A stretch of DNA of 64,000 nucleotides from Leeuwenhoekiella polynyae (GTDB lineage Bacteria > Bacteroidota > Bacteroidia > Flavobacteriales > Flavobacteriaceae), in the NCBI RefSeq assembly GCF_004104075.1, contig NZ_QOVK01000005.1:62001-126000 (forward strand), written 5' to 3'. The notes beneath the pieces were generated by a model, which searched no databases, was not told where the DNA came from, and saw nothing but the letters and a program-made list of their open reading frames with translations. The translations under genes and the position numbers were made by a program. Within the stretch, counting starts at the first letter, position 1; every line of letters starts with the position of its first letter. This document shows positions 16,745 to 25,655 of the stretch, piece by piece.

Positions 16745-18643
16745 TTAATACGCTCTTTTCAAATTTCCCTCTACATAATTGATAAAAGCACGGTTTACGA
16801 CGCGATTTCCACCTGCGGTAGGGTAGTCACCTGTAAAGTACCAGTCCCCTAAGTTTTTAGGACATGCTTTGTGTAGATCAGCCACTTTTTGATAAATAAC
16901 ACTTACTTCTGGTTTAGTGGTTTCATCTTTAAGAAGTTCTGCAATTTTATCTGAAACTTCTTCGTCGGTAAATGGTTCGTAGATTTCTTTTACATAATTA
17001 ACAACTTCTGTATCTTCAAAATCTACCTGACTTAAACACTTTTGATAAACCTGATCTATGATGTCTTCTTTATTTTGCTCTTTTAAGAGGTCTATAGCCG
17101 CTCTAAATGCAATGAAGTCCTGAAGTTTAGCCATATCTATTCCGTAGCAGTCAGGATAGCGAATTTGCGGTGCAGAAGAAACAACAACAATCTTCTTAGG
17201 ATTTAATCGAGATAACATTTTTATGATACTTTTCTTAAGTGTTGTACCCCGTACGATACTATCATCTATTATCACCAAATTGTCAGATTCTTTTACAACA
17301 CCATAGGTAACGTCATAAACGTGAGCTACAAGATCATCTCTACTGCTGTCTTCGGTAATAAAGGTGCGTAGTTTTACATCTTTAATAGCTATCTTTTCAG
17401 TGCGTAATTTTTTTGAAAGAATCTCTTTAAGGCCTTCTTTGTCAAGTTCGTTTCTACGTTCTAAAATTTCATCTGCTTTTTGCTTATCTAGTTCTGCCTG
17501 TGCAGCTTCAACCATACCGTAAAAAGAAGTTTCGGCCGTATTAGGAATGTAACTGAAAACAGTGTTCTGCGTATCATGCTGAATATGCTTTAAAACTTCA
17601 GGCATTAATAAGCGCCCCAGTTCTTTACGCTCCTGATAAATTTCGGCATCGCTTCCTCTTGAGAAATAAATGCGCTCAAAAGAACATGCTTTGCGCTCTA
17701 AAGGTTCCTGAATTTTTTCGATTGAAGTTGCACCACTTTTTTTAATGATCATTGCGTGACCCGGGTCTAGCTCATGAACATCTTCAAAATTTGCATTAAA
17801 AACGGTTTGAATAACAGGGCGTTCGCTCGCAATAACTACAACCTCATCATCTTTATAATAATAAGCGGGTCTTATCCCTGAAGGGTCACGTAAAACAAAA
17901 GAATCTCCGTGACCTAATAAGCCGGCCATAGCATAACCGCCGTCCCAGTCTCTAGAAGCTTTCTTTAGGATTTTTGCAATGTTAAGACGTTCTGCAATTT
18001 GTGGAGAAGCTTCAAATTTAGAAAAGCCTTCCTTTTTTAATTTCTTATAAACCTTAGCAACTGCATCATCTAAAAAGTGACCTATTTTTTCCATCACCGT
18101 GATGGTATCTGCTTTTTCCTTGGGGTGCTGACCAAGCTCTACAAGCTTATCAAAAAGCTTAAACACGTTGGTCATGTTGAAGTTACCTGCAACAATAAGG
18201 TTACGGTGCATCCAGTTGTTTTGTCTTAAAAACGGGTGAACACTCTCAACACTATTTTTTCCAAATGTACCATAGCGCACGTGACCTAAGAGCAACTCAC
18301 CTATATAAGGCACGTATTTTTTTTGTAAAGCCACATCATCTGCATATTCCGGGTGCTCCAGTAAGGTCTGGTTGATACGAGAATTTATTTGTGCAAAAAT
18401 GTCTTGTATAGGTTGCTGCGCAATAGACCGTTGCCTACTTATGTAGCGCTCACCCGGAGCCATATCTAATTTAATACTGGCAAAACCTGCACCATCCTGA
18501 CCACGATTATGCTGCTTTTCCATCATTAAATACATTTTGTTTACACCATAAAATGCACTGCCGTATTTTTCTTTATAATACTCCAGAGGTTTCAAAAGGC
18601 GTATTACTGAAATTCCACATTCATGCTTAATTGCATCACTCAT
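16745..18643 (-). CDS. purF: Amidophosphoribosyltransferase (PurF)
   Basis: The enzyme catalyses the first committed step of purine synthesis, glutamine plus PRPP to phosphoribosylamine. The glutaminase nucleophile is C9 (HECGISVIRLL), which requires removal of the preceding eight residues, as in propeptide-bearing PurF types. The class II glutaminase domain follows with HNRGQDGAG and GHVRYGTFG; the PRPP loop is LVIIDDSIVRGTTLKKS at about residues 455-470. At 632 residues it is longer than the roughly 500-residue E. coli enzyme; the longer form is usual for Bacteroidota. purN lies 1.8 kb upstream on the same strand, so two purine genes sit in one cluster. Confidence 0.95.
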   Translation of the reverse strand: MSDAIKHECGISVIRLLKPLEYYKEKYGSAFYGVNKMYLMMEKQHNRGQDGAGFASIKLDMAPGERYISRQRSIAQQPIQDIFAQINSRINQTLLEHPEYADDVALQKKYVPYIGELLLGHVRYGTFGKNSVESVHPFLRQNNWMHRNLIVAGNFNMTNVFKLFDKLVELGQHPKEKADTITVMEKIGHFLDDAVAKVYKKLKKEGFSKFEASPQIAERLNIAKILKKASRDWDGGYAMAGLLGHGDSFVLRDPSGIRPAYYYKDDEVVVIASERPVIQTVFNANFEDVHELDPGHAMIIKKSGATSIEKIQEPLERKACSFERIYFSRGSDAEIYQERKELGRLLMPEVLKHIQHDTQNTVFSYIPNTAETSFYGMVEAAQAELDKQKADEILERRNELDKEGLKEILSKKLRTEKIAIKDVKLRTFITEDSSRDDLVAHVYDVTYGVVKESDNLVIIDDSIVRGTTLKKSIIKMLSRLNPKKIVVVSSAPQIRYPDCYGIDMAKLQDFIAFRAAIDLLKEQNKEDIIDQVYQKCLSQVDFEDTEVVNYVKEIYEPFTDEEVSDKIAELLKDETTKPEVSVIYQKVADLHKACPKNLGDWYFTGDYPTAGGNRVVNRAFINYVEGNLKRAY

Positions 18644-18660
18644 AGCTTGTTCTAATGTTT

Positions 18661-18688
18661 GCGCCCCCTTCGGTTAAGAAGAGGGCGC
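18661..18688 (-). other. GC-rich hairpin between PfkB gene and purF
   Basis: GCGCCCCCTT and AAGAGGGCGC pair with one mismatch around an 8-base loop. It lies in the 53 bases between the PfkB stop and the purF start. There is no T-run after it on the minus strand, so it is more likely a partial terminator, a leader structure of purF, or a REP-like element than a full terminator. Confidence 0.55.
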
Positions 18689-18696
18689 GCGTTGTT

Positions 18697-19620
18697 TTAT
18701 AGGTCTAAATTAAATTGCGTTAAGGCTTTAAATTTCAGCAAACGCTTTTCTATTTCGTCGGGTTTTAAATTATGCATACGCTCGGTTCCAAATTTTTCTA
18801 CGCAAAAGGAAGCTAGATTAGAGCCATATATGATTGCCCTTTTCATATTTTCAAAGGAAATATCACCACTGCTTGCCAAATAGCCTGCAAAACCACCGGC
18901 AAATGTATCACCGGCTCCAGTAGGGTCAAAAACTTCTTCAAGCGGAAGCGCAGGAGCAAAGAAGATATCATTATCTTCAAATAATAATGCGCCGTGCTCT
19001 CCTTTTTTGATAACCACAAAGCGTGGTCCCATCTCAGAAATTTTCTTTGCGGCAACTACTAGAGAGTACTCTCCACTCAACTGGCGTGCTTCTTCGTCAT
19101 TTATAGTAATAACATCTACTCGCGCTATAACTTTTTTAAGATCTTCAAGAGCACTGTCCATCCAGAAATTCATGGTGTCCAGAATAGCAAGCTTCGGCTT
19201 TTTATTCATCTGGTCTAGCACAGAAAGTTGTACCAGCGGATGCAAATTGCCCAGCATCACAATTTCTGCACCCTTATAATCTTCAGGAACTACAGGGTTA
19301 AAGTCTGCTAATGTATTTAACTCTGTGATTAAAGTATCTCGTGAATTAAGGTCGTTGTGATAACGTCCTTTCCAGAAAAAAGTTTTACCATCTTCAACTA
19401 CCTCAAGGCCTTGCATGTTTATGCCTTTATTTTTGAGTAAGTCTATGTATTCTTGCGGAAAATCTGATCCTACAACAGATACTATTGCCTGATCGACGTC
19501 AAAATTTGAAGCGGCAAGACCTATAAAGGTACCGGCGCCACCTAAAATTTTTCCTGTTTTACCAAAAGGAGATTCAATTTCATCAAAGGCACAAGTGCCT
19601 ACAATTACCAGTTTTTGCAT
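18697..19620 (-). CDS. PfkB family sugar/nucleoside kinase
   Basis: The 307-residue protein is a ribokinase-fold kinase. The N-terminal glycine motif GGAGTFIGLAAS (residues 29-40) and the C-terminal catalytic signature DPTGAGDTFAGGFAGYL (about 230-246, with the Asp of GAGD as catalytic base) are intact. The substrate cannot be read: the family includes ribose, adenosine, fructose and other kinases. Position directly upstream of purF, 53 bases apart and on the same strand, favours a nucleoside or ribose substrate, but that is inference. I see no signal peptide. Confidence 0.88.
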   Translation of the reverse strand: MQKLVIVGTCAFDEIESPFGKTGKILGGAGTFIGLAASNFDVDQAIVSVVGSDFPQEYIDLLKNKGINMQGLEVVEDGKTFFWKGRYHNDLNSRDTLITELNTLADFNPVVPEDYKGAEIVMLGNLHPLVQLSVLDQMNKKPKLAILDTMNFWMDSALEDLKKVIARVDVITINDEEARQLSGEYSLVVAAKKISEMGPRFVVIKKGEHGALLFEDNDIFFAPALPLEEVFDPTGAGDTFAGGFAGYLASSGDISFENMKRAIIYGSNLASFCVEKFGTERMHNLKPDEIEKRLLKFKALTQFNLDL

Positions 19621-19791
19621 TCAAAAATTTTAAGCAAATATACAGTTTTGATAACGCAATTTTAAACAATGGTCGTAAGACTGTTTCTAAACTTACTTGT
19701 ACAGCGCATTTTGAAAATTGAGTAGAAAATCCGTTAGTTATAATTCTATTAATAGATAAGCTAAAAACATTAGATTTCTTTTAGAAACGAA

Positions 19792-20427
19792 TTATTTTCT
19801 ACCGAAATCTGCAGGAATCTCGCCCCAAGCTTTAGTTTCCCATTTTACAATTACCGTTTTATACGTATTGGTTTTTAACCAATTTTCTGCGCGCCTTACT
19901 AATTCATAGACGTCTTTATTCTTAGAATTCTCTTTAAGTTTAGTGTTGCACTTCTTTTTTTTGACCCAACCAATAGCAATACGAGAGTCAGAATAAATGA
20001 TGCGATCACTATTATTCTTCTTAAGAAAAGCCAAGCCGTGTACAAGCGCTAAGAACTCTCCTATATTATTGGTGCCTTGTTTAAAAGGACCTTGATGAAA
20101 AAGCTGTTTAGTAGTTTGAGTATCAACGCCACGATATTCCATAATGCCAGGATTGCCAGAACTTGCGGCATCAACCGCTATAGAATAAAGATTAGGTTCT
20201 CCATATTTACGTTTTTCTTCAGGAGAAAGGACTTTCTTTTTTTTAGAATTTCCTTTTACGTCTTTAAAGTCTTTATTATAGGCTGTTTTGGCTTCAGCAA
20301 ATGAAAGAAACGATTTATATTGTGCTCCTGCAAAACCGTCAATCATCGCTTTGCAGTCTTTCCACGAAGTATAAATGCCGGGTTTTTTACCCTGCCAGAC
20401 TACATAGAATTTTTCCTTTTTAGCCAT
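19792..20427 (-). CDS. rnhA: Ribonuclease H with N-terminal viroplasmin domain
   Basis: The 211-residue protein cleaves RNA in RNA-DNA hybrids. Residues 1-50 (KFYVVWQGKKPGIYTSWKDC...FLSFAEAKTAY) are the viroplasmin/RNHBD hybrid-binding domain that is also found at the N-terminus of eukaryotic RNase H1. The catalytic domain starts near residue 75 with YSIAVDAASSGNPG (first Asp), continues NNIGEFLALVHGL (Glu) and RIIYSDSRIAIGW (Asp), and ends with WGEIPADFGRK. It is on the same strand as purN and the PfkB gene, with short gaps. Confidence 0.9.
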   Translation of the reverse strand: MAKKEKFYVVWQGKKPGIYTSWKDCKAMIDGFAGAQYKSFLSFAEAKTAYNKDFKDVKGNSKKKKVLSPEEKRKYGEPNLYSIAVDAASSGNPGIMEYRGVDTQTTKQLFHQGPFKQGTNNIGEFLALVHGLAFLKKNNSDRIIYSDSRIAIGWVKKKKCNTKLKENSKNKDVYELVRRAENWLKTNTYKTVIVKWETKAWGEIPADFGRK

Positions 20428-20473
20428 GAAAAACTTTTTTTAGTTCCGCGCAGGCGGAAATCATCTATATGGG

Positions 20474-21043
20474 TTATTGTTTCTTTAAAAATTCAGCAAT
20501 TACACTTGGAAAATGCTCGTATTCTAATTCATGAATTTTTGCAGCAAGACTTTCTGCAGTTTCTCCTTCTTCAAGTTGAGTCTTGGCCTGAAAGAGGATA
20601 GCGCCTTTATCATACTCGGCTGTAACTTGATGTATGGTGATGCCAGATTCTTTTTCCCCTGCCTCAACAACCGCTTTGTGTACACGCTCGCCATACATAC
20701 CCTTGCCGCCATAATCCGGGAGTAAAGCCGGGTGAATATTAATTATTTTGCCAGAATAAGCTTCTATTATATTTTGAGGAAACAACCACAAAAAGCCGGC
20801 TAACACTATAAGATCTGGTTGTGTTTGTTTAATTAGATCTAAAACTTGTGTCGTGTCGTAAAATGCTGTGCGATTAAAACTAAAGGCACTTATTTTAAGT
20901 TTATTTGCACGATCTAAAACTTTTGCGGTGTTTTTATTGCTCAAAATCTGAACAACTTGCGCGTCATCTCTATTTTTAAAAAATTCTGTGATACGTTGTG
21001 CATTGGTACCGCTTCCTGAAGCAAAAATTACGATTTTTTTCAT
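20474..21043 (-). CDS. purN: Phosphoribosylglycinamide formyltransferase (PurN)
   Basis: PurN transfers a formyl group from 10-formyltetrahydrofolate to GAR, the third step of purine synthesis. The 189-residue protein has normal length and the family landmarks: N-terminal ASGSGTNAQ (phosphate binding, residues 8-16), LAGFLWLFP, catalytic IINIHPALLPDYGGKGMYG (Asn and His near 104-106), and HQVTAEYDKGAILFQ containing the catalytic Asp. It is the first gene of the minus-strand run purN - rnhA - PfkB kinase - purF and is divergent from acpP. Confidence 0.95.
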   Translation of the reverse strand: MKKIVIFASGSGTNAQRITEFFKNRDDAQVVQILSNKNTAKVLDRANKLKISAFSFNRTAFYDTTQVLDLIKQTQPDLIVLAGFLWLFPQNIIEAYSGKIINIHPALLPDYGGKGMYGERVHKAVVEAGEKESGITIHQVTAEYDKGAILFQAKTQLEEGETAESLAAKIHELEYEHFPSVIAEFLKKQ

Positions 21044-21159
21044 ATATAGTATGTGTTGCGAGGGTGCAAAACAACGGATTATTATTCGTTTAAATAAGCA
21101 CTTTACATTGAATCTTAGAAAGGAAATGTTTAAATTAACGATACATTTTAGACAGGTAA

Positions 21160-21190
21160 TGTGGTAAAACGGTAAAGTTTGCTATTTTTG
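21160..21190 (+). promoter_or_regulatory. Putative acpP promoter
   Basis: TATTTTTG at 21183-21190 matches the -7 box TAnnTTTG. The -33 region around 21160-21163 (TGTG) is a weak match at 19-base spacing. The acpP start is 31 bases downstream. Confidence 0.5.
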
Positions 21191-21220
21191 CCTCCTAATT
21201 AAAATTTAAAATTAAATATT

Positions 21221-21454
21221 ATGTCAGACATTGCATCAAGAGTAAAAGCCATCATCGTAGATAAACTTGGCGTTGATGAGAACGAGGTTGTTGCAGAAGC
21301 TAGCTTCACAAACGACCTAGGAGCAGACTCGTTAGATACAGTTGAGCTTATTATGGAGTTTGAAAAAGAATTTGATATTCAGATTCCAGACGACCAGGCA
21401 GAAAATATAGCTACTGTAGGTCAAGCTATTTCCTATATAGAAGAAGCAAAGTAA
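21221..21454 (+). CDS. acpP: Acyl carrier protein
   Basis: The 77-residue acidic protein carries growing fatty acyl chains on a phosphopantetheine arm. The attachment serine is in [13 protein letters not shown] (about residue 39). Length and charge are typical. It is the first gene of the classic acpP-fabF-rnc run, with fabF beginning 19 bases after its stop. Confidence 0.97.
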   Translation: MSDIASRVKAIIVDKLGVDENEVVAEASFTNDLGADSLDTVELIMEFEKEFDIQIPDDQAENIATVGQAISYIEEAK

Positions 21455-21473
21455 GAAGAAAGCAAATTACCTT

Positions 21474-22727
21474 ATGGAGTTAAAGCGAGTCGTTGTAACA
21501 GGTCTTGGTGCGCTTACGCCAATCGGGAACAATATTGAAGAATATTGGGAAGGATTGAGTACAGGTAAGAGTGGCTGTGCCCCTATTACGTATTTTGACG
21601 CAGAAAAGTTTAAAACCAAATTCGCTTGTGAGCTCAAGAATTTCAATGCATTAGATCATTTTGACCGTAAAGAAGCCCGTAAATTAGACCGTTTTGCGCA
21701 GTATGCGCTAGTGTCTTCTGATCAGGCTATTAAAGATGCGGGCATAGATCTCGATGTTGTTGATAAATTTAGAGTAGGTGTTATTTGGGGAGCTGGTATA
21801 GGTGGTTTAGAAACCTTTCAGGACGAGGTTATTAATTTCGCTGAAGGTGATGGAACCCCAAGGTTCAACCCATTTTTTATTCCAAAGATGATTGCAGATA
21901 TCGCCCCGGGTAATATCTCGATCAAACATGGTTTTATGGGACCTAATTATACAACGGTTTCTGCTTGTGCATCATCTGCTAACGCAATGATAGATGCCTT
22001 AAATTATATACGTTTAGGACATTGTGATATTATTGTAACAGGCGGTAGTGAAGCTGCTGTGACTAAAGCGGGTATGGGAGGTTTTAATGCAATGCATGCC
22101 TTGTCTACACGTAATGAAAGTCCAGAAACAGCTTCAAGACCCTTTGATTCTACACGAGATGGTTTTGTTTTAGGTGAAGGTGCAGGAGCTCTTATTCTTG
22201 AAGAGTATGAGCATGCTAAATCACGTGGAGCAAAAATATATGCTGAAGTTGTAGGAGGAGGAATGTCTAGTGATGCTTATCATATGACAGCACCACACCC
22301 TGATGGTATAGGTGTAGAGCGCGTTATGCTTAATTGCTTAAGAGACGCTAACATTAAGCCAGAAGAGGTGGATGCTATAAACACCCATGGTACTTCAACT
22401 CCACTAGGAGATGTGGCCGAACTTAAAGCAATTACCAAAGTTTTTGGTGACCATGCGAAGGATATCAATATCAATTCAACAAAATCAATGACGGGACATT
22501 TACTAGGTGCTGCCGGAGCTATTGAGGCAATCGCTTCAATATTAGCTATGGAAAACAGTCTGGTACCTCCTACTATAAATCATACAACTGTTGATGAGAA
22601 TATAGACAGTTCTTTAAACCTTACTTTGAACAAAGCACAAAAACGTGAGGTTAACGTTGCAATGAGCAATACTTTCGGTTTTGGAGGTCACAATGCTTGC
22701 GTCTTATTTAAAAAGTATAGCGAATAA
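21474..22727 (+). CDS. fabF: Beta-ketoacyl-ACP synthase II (FabF)
   Basis: FabF elongates acyl-ACP with malonyl-ACP in fatty acid synthesis. The 417-residue protein has the thiolase-fold triad: Cys in VSACASSAN (about 165), His in NTHGTSTPLGD (about 305) and His in SMTGHLLGAAGA (about 342). The N-terminal VVVTGLGALTPIG and glycine-rich end FGFGGHNACVLFK are typical. Only six bases separate it from rnc. Confidence 0.97.
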   Translation: MELKRVVVTGLGALTPIGNNIEEYWEGLSTGKSGCAPITYFDAEKFKTKFACELKNFNALDHFDRKEARKLDRFAQYALVSSDQAIKDAGIDLDVVDKFRVGVIWGAGIGGLETFQDEVINFAEGDGTPRFNPFFIPKMIADIAPGNISIKHGFMGPNYTTVSACASSANAMIDALNYIRLGHCDIIVTGGSEAAVTKAGMGGFNAMHALSTRNESPETASRPFDSTRDGFVLGEGAGALILEEYEHAKSRGAKIYAEVVGGGMSSDAYHMTAPHPDGIGVERVMLNCLRDANIKPEEVDAINTHGTSTPLGDVAELKAITKVFGDHAKDININSTKSMTGHLLGAAGAIEAIASILAMENSLVPPTINHTTVDENIDSSLNLTLNKAQKREVNVAMSNTFGFGGHNACVLFKKYSE

Positions 22728-22733
22728 TCACAG

Positions 22734-23480
22734 ATGAGTGTGATTCGCAACATATTTACTTCCCGTTCTGACAAGGACGGGAATTTTTTTGTCACCATTC
22801 AGAAAATAATAGGATTTAAGCCTAAAACTATTCAGCATTATGAGGAGGCTTTTACACATAGGTCAATGGCAATCCAAAATAAAAGAGGACATGCTTTTAA
22901 TTACGAGCGTCTGGAGTTTTTAGGAGATGCTATGCTGGGTGCTGTAATCGCAGCACATTTATTTGATGAAGTAGGTAAGGGTGATGAAGGTTACCTGACA
23001 AAAATGCGTTCTAAAGTAGTTAGTCGTGAACATCTTAATGAACTGGGAAGAGATTTGGGTTTACTAAATTTAGTAAAGTCGGCTATTCCTAAAGAGAATT
23101 TTGGAGTGAACATACACGGGAATCTCTTTGAAGCTTTAGTAGGAGCTATTTATCAAGACAGAGGCTATAAATACACTAAAAAGTTTATCAATAAACGCGT
23201 GATAGATCCTTATGTAGACATCGAAAAGCTCGAAGGACGTGTAATAAGCTATAAAAGTCTTTTGATAGAATGGTGTCAAAAAGAAAAAAGGACCTTTGAT
23301 TTCAACACCTATGAAGATTCTGGTCAGGATGTAATTCGTCATTTTTCGGTGCGTTTATCTATTGATGATAAGCAAGTAGCAAAAGCACGATCAACTTCTA
23401 AGAAAAAGGCAGAAGAAAAAGCTGCTAAGCGGGCGTACTATGTATTTCAAAATAAAATAGATGTACACCGCTTTAACTAA
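22734..23480 (+). CDS. rnc: Ribonuclease III
   Basis: The 248-residue enzyme cleaves double-stranded RNA, including rRNA precursors. The signature NYERLEFLGDAMLGAVIA (about residues 58-75) holds the catalytic acidic residues, and the second conserved patch is NLFEALVGAIYQDRG (about 125-140). A C-terminal double-stranded RNA-binding domain runs from about residue 165 to the end (YKSLLIEWCQ ... STSKKKAEEKAAKRAYYV). It follows fabF in a conserved fatty-acid/RNA-processing cluster. Confidence 0.96.
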   Translation: MSVIRNIFTSRSDKDGNFFVTIQKIIGFKPKTIQHYEEAFTHRSMAIQNKRGHAFNYERLEFLGDAMLGAVIAAHLFDEVGKGDEGYLTKMRSKVVSREHLNELGRDLGLLNLVKSAIPKENFGVNIHGNLFEALVGAIYQDRGYKYTKKFINKRVIDPYVDIEKLEGRVISYKSLLIEWCQKEKRTFDFNTYEDSGQDVIRHFSVRLSIDDKQVAKARSTSKKKAEEKAAKRAYYVFQNKIDVHRFN

Positions 23481-23574
23481 ATTGATTTAAGTGTAGTCGT
23501 ATTTACATTTAGATAAAGCTAAATGCTGAGAATATCTCTTGAAGTTTGATTATATTTAACGCTTATTTAAGATT

Positions 23575-24063
23575 ATGCCTGCTCTGAAGCTTTTACTAGA
23601 TGATGTGTTTGATTTTGACTTTACTGTCATTGCAATACACTGTTCTTTAGAAGAGTATCGGATGGCATTTTTAATTAACAAGTATGCCGGTCTGAGGTTG
23701 AAAAGTTCTGATGACGTTGATTTTTTTGTAAAAAACGACAAGTATAGCTTTACAGTAATGCGTTTTGATGATCAGAAAAACTACCAGAGCTATACATTGA
23801 TAGCTAATAAGTACAAGTTGAAGTATGATAAGCGGGCAATTAACAGTGACCTGTTTACAGAATCTGAGTCAGAACATTACAAAACTCTTAACTTAGTTCC
23901 CGAAGTTAAAAACGCAGATTATTTGCTTAAAATAGAAAGTGACAATGGTAAAATACCCACCTTAGCACTTTTAGCACAACTAAACCAAATACCACAAATA
24001 ATTACAGCTTACAATGTAGAGGTAAGCTCCCTAAAGTCTAAACAAAATTTAATTTTTGAATAA
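23575..24063 (+). CDS. IPExxxVDY family protein
   Basis: The 162-residue protein belongs to a short Bacteroidota family named after a conserved C-terminal motif; here it reads LVPEVKNADYLLKIE (about 116-130). No catalytic residues or membrane segments are visible, so it should be cytoplasmic. Its stop overlaps the pyk start by one base (TAATG), indicating translational coupling to pyruvate kinase. The family is found next to pyk in other Flavobacteriia to my knowledge, but its role is not established. Confidence 0.85.
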   Translation: MPALKLLLDDVFDFDFTVIAIHCSLEEYRMAFLINKYAGLRLKSSDDVDFFVKNDKYSFTVMRFDDQKNYQSYTLIANKYKLKYDKRAINSDLFTESESEHYKTLNLVPEVKNADYLLKIESDNGKIPTLALLAQLNQIPQIITAYNVEVSSLKSKQNLIFE

Positions 24064-25499
24064 TGTCAAACACAAAGAAAACTAAGATTGTTGCTACACT
24101 AGGACCTGCAACCAGCAAGAAGGAAGTACTTCATGATATGATCAAGGCCGGTGTAGATGTATTCCGAATCAATTTTTCGCATGCAGATTATGATGCAGTA
24201 AAAGAGCGTATCCAAATGATACGAAGCCTTAGCGAAGAATTTGGATACAACACAGCAATACTAGCAGATTTACAAGGTCCTAAATTGCGAGTAGGGATCA
24301 TGAAAGATGAAGTAGTTGTTAATCCCGGAGATAAAATTATATTTTCAACTCAAGAAGAATTTGAAGGCACAAAAGAGCGTGTCTATATGAATTATCAGCA
24401 TTTTCCTCGTGATGTAAATAAAGGGGAGCGTATTCTTCTTGATGATGGTAAATTGATCTTTGAAGTTTTAAAGACCGATAATGAAAACGAAGTTGAAACT
24501 GTAGTAATTCAAGGAGGACCTTTAAAGTCTAGAAAAGGAGTTAACCTACCTAACACAAATATTTCACTTCCGGCACTTACAGAAAAGGATATTGAAGATG
24601 CGATTTTTGCAATAAGCCAAAAAGTAGATTGGATGGCACTTTCTTTTGTACGTCACGAAGGAGATTTAATTCAACTTCAAGACTTAATAAAAGAACATTC
24701 TGAGTATAAGATTCCTATTATTTCTAAAATAGAGAAGCCAGAAGCAGTAAAAAATATCGATAAGATTGTTGCGTATAGTGACGGTCTGATGGTAGCTCGC
24801 GGAGATCTTGGTGTTGAGATCCCAGCAGAAGAAGTACCGCTTATTCAAAAGCAATTAGTACTTGCTGCTAAAAAAGCGCGTATTCCGGTAATTATCGCTA
24901 CACAGATGATGGAGACAATGATAGACAGTCTTACTCCAACTCGAGCTGAAGTTAATGATGTTGCAAACTCTGTTATGGATGGTGCAGATGCGGTTATGTT
25001 AAGCGGTGAAACTTCAGTAGGTAAATATCCGGTTCAGGTGATTGAGCGTATGGCGTCGATCCTTTCTAAAGTTGAAGATTCAGAATTGATCAAAGTACCG
25101 CACACGCCTCCGCATATTCGCACCAAGCGCTACATTACAAAAGCAATTTGTTATCACGCTGCGCTTATGGCTAATGAGATTGATGCAAAAGCGATTACAA
25201 CACTTACCAATAGTGGATATACAGCTTTTCAAATTTCAGCTTGGAGGCCTAATTCTCATATTTTAGTGTTTACCTCAAACCGAATTATTTTGAGTCAGCT
25301 TAACTTACTTTGGGGTGTTAAAGCATTCTATTACGATAAGTTTGTTTCTACAGATGAAACGGTACGAGATATTAACCGAATTGCTCGTGATAGCGGATAC
25401 TTAAATATTGGTGATATGGTGATTAGCCTTGCAGCTATGCCAATTACTGAAAAAGGTATGGTAAATACGCTTCGCGTTCGCGAAATACAAGGGAATTAA
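24063..25499 (+). CDS. pyk: Pyruvate kinase
   Basis: The enzyme makes pyruvate and ATP from phosphoenolpyruvate and ADP, the last step of glycolysis. The 478-residue protein shows KTKIVATLGPAT at the start, the substrate-binding Arg in FRINFSHA, the active-site signature SKIEKPEAVKNI with its catalytic Lys (about 221), DGLMVARGDLGVEIP (metal-binding Glu/Asp region about 240-255) and ATQMMETM. A C-terminal allosteric-type domain is present from about residue 345. It is the last gene of its operon and is closed by the terminator at 25527-25556. Confidence 0.97.
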   Translation: MSNTKKTKIVATLGPATSKKEVLHDMIKAGVDVFRINFSHADYDAVKERIQMIRSLSEEFGYNTAILADLQGPKLRVGIMKDEVVVNPGDKIIFSTQEEFEGTKERVYMNYQHFPRDVNKGERILLDDGKLIFEVLKTDNENEVETVVIQGGPLKSRKGVNLPNTNISLPALTEKDIEDAIFAISQKVDWMALSFVRHEGDLIQLQDLIKEHSEYKIPIISKIEKPEAVKNIDKIVAYSDGLMVARGDLGVEIPAEEVPLIQKQLVLAAKKARIPVIIATQMMETMIDSLTPTRAEVNDVANSVMDGADAVMLSGETSVGKYPVQVIERMASILSKVEDSELIKVPHTPPHIRTKRYITKAICYHAALMANEIDAKAITTLTNSGYTAFQISAWRPNSHILVFTSNRIILSQLNLLWGVKAFYYDKFVSTDETVRDINRIARDSGYLNIGDMVISLAAMPITEKGMVNTLRVREIQGN

Positions 25500-25526
25500 T
25501 TCTAAGATTTCTTCCTTATAAATTAT

Positions 25527-25556
25527 AAAGCTCTTTCACTTGAAAGGGCTTTTTTT
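25527..25556 (+). terminator. Terminator of pyk
   Basis: AAAGCTCTTTCA and TGAAAGGGCTTT (one G-U pair), loop CT, then T-run. The short dispersed repeat at 25558 begins immediately behind the T-run. Confidence 0.9.
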
Positions 25557-25557
25557 A

Positions 25558-25594
25558 TTGGCACCACCAAAGGATATAATACTCCAAGGCTTAC
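25558..25594 (+). repeat. Short dispersed repeat, copy 1
   Basis: TTGGCACCACCAAAGGATAT followed by AATACTCCAAGGCTTAC. It matches the copy at 46391-46430 with about five substitutions and two one- or two-base gaps. Weaker similarity may continue for about 20 bases. Its first 13 bases are an interrupted palindrome. Both copies directly follow a terminator T-run. Confidence 0.7.
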
Positions 25595-25655
25595 TTTATA
25601 ATTAATATTAGGTTTACTTATAAATACCTCTTGAGCTTGCCGTTAGGTAGTTTAA

